NCBI RefSeq assembly: GCF_049347105.1
Contig: NZ_CP186334.1
Location: forward strand, 1,240,001-1,304,000
Reading direction: 5' to 3'
Length of the DNA stretch: 64,000 nucleotides
Origin: Gaoshiqia hydrogeniformans
GTDB lineage: Bacteria; Bacteroidota; Bacteroidia; Bacteroidales; Prolixibacteraceae
Below are positions 61,608-64,000 of the stretch, in pieces. How positions within the stretch are numbered: position 1 is the first letter of the stretch; every line of letters starts with the position of its first letter. The notes under the pieces are model-generated. The model saw only the letters and a program-made list of their open reading frames with translations, was not told where the DNA came from and made no database searches. The translations under genes and the position numbers were made by a program.

Positions 61608-62747
61608 TCACAACAAAAATTCCAGGAAATTTTCACTTGATATGACCTGATACTCCGAGCCGGGGTAAGCTTCCGACCAGGCTTTGGGCGCTTTCACTTT
61701 CCGGGGTTTCCATTTAAACTCATAGCCGAAAAGTTTACCGTCGCGATCTTCCACCAGGTCGATTTCCTGCCGGTCGTAAGTGCGCCAAAAATAATCAGCC
61801 GAAAAAATCCGTTTATACGATTTGGTTTTTAGCCGCTCCATAAAGAGAAAATTTTCCCAAAGCATCCCCTCATCATAACGTCCACCGAGCAAATTAAAAT
61901 TGTTGATAATCGCATTTCGGATTCCATTATCCCAGAAGTAATAACGGGCTGTTTTCACTACTTCTTTACGGAGATTTCTGGAGAACCCCCCCACTTTTTT
62001 TATAACAAAGGTTTTTTCGAGCAAATCCAGGTAACGTTCCACACTCTGCTTCGAAATTCCCAGGTTGTTGCCGAGTTCGTTCAACGAAACCTCCTGACCG
62101 ATTTGAAAAGCCAATAGCCTTAGCAGATCGGTCAGTTTAGCCGGATTTCGGACATTCTCCAGTTCCAGAATGTCTTTAAAAAGATATGAGTCGCGAATCG
62201 AAAACAGGTATTCCTTCTTATCTTCCGGTGAATCTGCTGTCAATACTTCGGGATAAGCGCCGAAAATCATTAGCTCTTCCAGTTTGCGAATGACATCCAT
62301 CCCGCCAGACTGTTGATACAGCTCAAGGACTGAAATTGGAAACAAATTCCGAATAATATTCCTCCCGGTTAAGGGTTCGCCGATTTTATTGGACAGGTCG
62401 AATGATGACGAACCGGTAACAATAACCAACAATTCGGGGAAATGATCGACAAGCAACTTTAAACCGTAGCCAATCTCCGGGATACGCTGGGCTTCATCAA
62501 TAAAAAGTAATTGGTAACTTCCGAAGACCAACTGCAGCTGACTCAATTTCTGCGACGAGAACAGCTCCCGCACTTCCAAATTATCCCCGGTCCCCAAATA
62601 AATTTTTCCTTCAAAACCATCAATGAGCTTTTTGATCAACTCAGTTTTCCCGACACGACGCGGACCATAAAGGACGAAAACCTTTCCCTTTCGGAGAATC
62701 GTATCCGCCTGTCCCTCTAAATATCGGTTGTACCATAACGGTTCCAT
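61608..62747 (-). CDS. AAA ATPase with DUF4143 C-terminal domain
   Basis: The 379-residue protein has the Walker A motif YGPRRVGKTELIKK (about 27-40), Walker B QLLFIDEAQRIPE (79-91) and sensor VTGSSSFDLSNK. A winged-helix region (LNELGNNLGISKQSVERYLDLLEKTF) is followed by a DUF4143/nuclease-like end (RQEIDLVEDRDGKLFGYEFKW). The D...E-K arrangement at this end recalls PD-(D/E)XK nucleases. These archaeal/bacterial ATPases are common, often present in several copies, and of unknown role. Three 32-bp direct repeats lie 58-153 bases upstream of its start. Only the MBL gene precedes it on the same strand. Confidence 0.93.
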   Translation of the reverse strand: MEPLWYNRYLEGQADTILRKGKVFVLYGPRRVGKTELIKKLIDGFEGKIYLGTGDNLEVRELFSSQKLSQLQLVFGSYQLLFIDEAQRIPEIGYGLKLLVDHFPELLVIVTGSSSFDLSNKIGEPLTGRNIIRNLFPISVLELYQQSGGMDVIRKLEELMIFGAYPEVLTADSPEDKKEYLFSIRDSYLFKDILELENVRNPAKLTDLLRLLAFQIGQEVSLNELGNNLGISKQSVERYLDLLEKTFVIKKVGGFSRNLRKEVVKTARYYFWDNGIRNAIINNFNLLGGRYDEGMLWENFLFMERLKTKSYKRIFSADYFWRTYDRQEIDLVEDRDGKLFGYEFKWKPRKVKAPKAWSEAYPGSEYQVISSENFLEFLL

Positions 62748-62804
62748 ACCCTTTCATTCTTTTGATTATCAATCAAAGGTAGAACAATAAACAACAGAAA
62801 CTAA

Positions 62805-62900
62805 AAATTTGGCACCTTTTGTTTCCAAATTTATCTAAATTTGGCAAGTTCAACTTCCATATTTAGCCAAATTTGGCAAGCTCCAGGTTCCGAAAGATTA
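62805..62900. repeat. Three 32-bp direct repeats upstream of the DUF4143 ATPase
   Basis: AAATTTGGCA starts at exactly 62805, 62837 and 62869. Parts of the rest of each unit are also conserved (TTCC followed by an A/T-rich tail). The last unit runs three bases into the MBL gene stop region. The regular spacing of about three helical turns suggests protein binding sites. Confidence 0.75.
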
Positions 62901-63725
62901 AATTTCAAAGGTTTCTTTTAGCCGGGGGCCACGCCCGGTCCATTCCACTGTCGCGCATGGGGTATAAAAATCGTGTTCGAAAAACAGGATGTAGTTTTCC
63001 GCTGCCGCCTCTTTCAGAAAAGCGGTCTTTTCTTCCATCGCCGTCACCGGGTACAAATCGTAAGAAGCCAGCCAGACAATTGGAATATTTGCCGTGGTTG
63101 GGATCAGGTCGGACATGTACACGTATGTTTTGCCACCGGCTTCCACAAACGGAATCATCTGTCCCGGCGTATGTCCGTCATACATCCTGATCCTAAGGCC
63201 GGGAAATAACTCGCCATCACCCTCCACCAGCTGCATCTGTCCGCTGGTTTTTAAAAAATCCAGGATTTCCGGGTAGTATGCCGCCCGCTCACGAACATTC
63301 GAAATTTTTGCATGTTCCCATTGTCTTTTGCTGCACCAGTGTCTCGCATTCGGGAAAAGCGCCTTTAGCTGCCCTCCTTCGTTCAAAACTGCTCCATTGC
63401 AATGATCCCAATGCAGGTGGGTAAATACCACATCGGTGATGTCGGTCAGCGCGTAACCCTGCCTGGCAAGTGACCCGGGCAAGGCATCGGTTTCTTCGTG
63501 CCCGTTGTTTTGCTTCACTTTTTCCGGGTAATGATTACCAACTCCCGCTTCAATTAAAATCTTTCTGTCTCCCTGGTCTACCAGCAGACAGCGCATCGTC
63601 AGCCGGACCACGTTATTTTCATCGGCCGGATAAACTTTCGACCACAGTGGTTTGGGAATCACGCTGAATAAAGCGCCCCCGTCGCACGAAAAATGGCCCG
63701 CGTGTATGGCAACCAGTTTATTCAT
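62898..63725 (-). CDS. MBL-fold (metallo-beta-lactamase superfamily) hydrolase
   Basis: The 275-residue protein starts at ATG 63725 (MNKLVAIHAGHFSCDG). It has the metal motif FTHLHWDHCNGAVL (HxHxDH), a third-ligand His in MYDGHTPGQM, Asp in YVYMSDLIPT, and a last His in FFEHDFYTP. These ligands bind two zinc or iron ions. There is no signal peptide. Family members include lactonases, glyoxalases and other hydrolases; the quorum-quenching lactonases share the HxHxDH layout, but I cannot name the substrate. It starts six bases after the upstream gene, so the two are probably co-transcribed. Confidence 0.93.
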   Translation of the reverse strand: MNKLVAIHAGHFSCDGGALFSVIPKPLWSKVYPADENNVVRLTMRCLLVDQGDRKILIEAGVGNHYPEKVKQNNGHEETDALPGSLARQGYALTDITDVVFTHLHWDHCNGAVLNEGGQLKALFPNARHWCSKRQWEHAKISNVRERAAYYPEILDFLKTSGQMQLVEGDGELFPGLRIRMYDGHTPGQMIPFVEAGGKTYVYMSDLIPTTANIPIVWLASYDLYPVTAMEEKTAFLKEAAAENYILFFEHDFYTPCATVEWTGRGPRLKETFEI

Positions 63726-63730
63726 AAAAA

Positions 63731-64000
63731 TCAATCATTTTTCAAATCTGCAAATTCTTTCTCCAATCTTTCCTGAGCCGCTTCATCTGCTTTAAAATCC
63801 ATCACCAGCTTAACAACTCCCCGGTAATCGTTCACGCCTCCTTCAATTTTGTTCGATTTCAAATACATATCATTCACCCAGGTCGCTACCCGGTCAATCT
63901 TTTCACTTCGCAAGGCCTTCCAATGCGCAGTAACCCGGCGGATGTCTTCTTTAACCGGTTCGTCAATCAGCCCGGTTAAAGGTTCAAATCCTTCAACCTG
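63731..64000 (-). CDS. C-terminal part of a protein of unknown function, 5' end outside the window
   Basis: The frame is open from the right edge to a TGA at 63731, giving the last 89 residues (QVEGFEPLTGLIDEP near the edge, then VTAHWKALRSEKIDRV and KIEGGVNDYRGVVKLVMDF). An internal TTG could be taken as a start, but the coding frame clearly continues through it to the edge. The visible part is predicted to be mostly helical, with no motif I recognise. It is followed directly by the MBL-fold gene on the same strand. Confidence 0.75.
   Translation of the reverse strand, partial: QVEGFEPLTGLIDEPVKEDIRRVTAHWKALRSEKIDRVATWVNDMYLKSNKIEGGVNDYRGVVKLVMDFKADEAAQERLEKEFADLKND

Noticed and set aside
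62805..62900. 32-bp repeats as a short CRISPR array
   Set aside because: The conserved core is only 10 bases and recurs at 32-base steps, so there is no room for repeat plus spacer; no cas gene is present.
63731..63913. A complete 60-residue protein starting at 63913
   Set aside because: That start is a TTG, and the same frame remains open to the right edge with protein-like sequence. The gene is better read as the end of a larger protein.

Overview
The window is chromosomal DNA from a member of the Bacteroidota. The evidence is SusC/SusD outer-membrane pairs, Bacteroidota-type ECF sigma/FecR modules, promoters of the form TTTG-N19-TAnnTTTG, a two-domain NagB, and a heterodimeric methylmalonyl-CoA mutase. 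The mix of polysaccharide-utilisation loci (PULs) and the overall style would suit the Marinilabiliales/Prolixibacteraceae, but that placement is inference. No rRNA, CRISPR array or prophage structural gene was seen.

Region 1 (about 1-12.5 kb, all minus strand) reads as one carbohydrate cluster. In transcription order it holds two tandem paralogous ~980-aa glycoside-hydrolase-like proteins of no family I recognise, a creatinase-like M24 protein, a NodB-type deacetylase, L-rhamnose mutarotase, a mutarotase-fold unknown, the L-rhamnose/H+ symporter RhaT, and a SusC-type receptor cut by the window edge. A divergent AraC-type regulator with a consensus promoter (13 kb) is the likely local regulator.

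Region 2 (about 13.9-18.6 kb) looks like the remnant of an integrated element. It has an orphan pair of genes seen in peptide-modification (RiPP) clusters (HPr-kinase-like with PqqD-like N-terminus, plus a nucleotidyltransferase), a chimeric and stop-interrupted tyrosine recombinase, repeated GGTCTC boxes, and a tRNA-Gln with a strong terminator. Ordinary housekeeping or unknown genes follow (HEAT-like, NUDIX, membrane protein).

Region 3 (20.3-50.6 kb) is a large PUL. A GH3 enzyme is divergent from an ECF sigma - FecR - SusC(STN) - FecR - SusC - SusD operon. A minus-strand operon (two GH29 fucosidases, GH92 alpha-mannosidase, ROK kinase, LacI regulator) is divergent from a plus-strand operon (NagB fusion, transglutaminase-like lipoprotein, GH125, GH2). 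The enzymes together fit breakdown of N-glycans: alpha-mannose, alpha-fucose, the beta-mannose core, GlcNAc, and possibly the beta-xylose of plant N-glycans. A CG-centred 14-bp palindrome (TGTGYKC.GSRCACA-like) lies in the promoter regions of all these operons and is a candidate operator for the LacI protein.

Region 4 (50.7-64 kb) is mixed: an M48 protease, a small lipoprotein, methylmalonyl-CoA mutase genes split by a four-helix-bundle gene that is flanked by inverted repeats, a TonB-dependent receptor divergent from a LuxR-type regulator, an SDR oxidoreductase, a DUF4143-type ATPase with three 32-bp repeats upstream, an MBL-fold hydrolase, and a truncated gene at the right edge.
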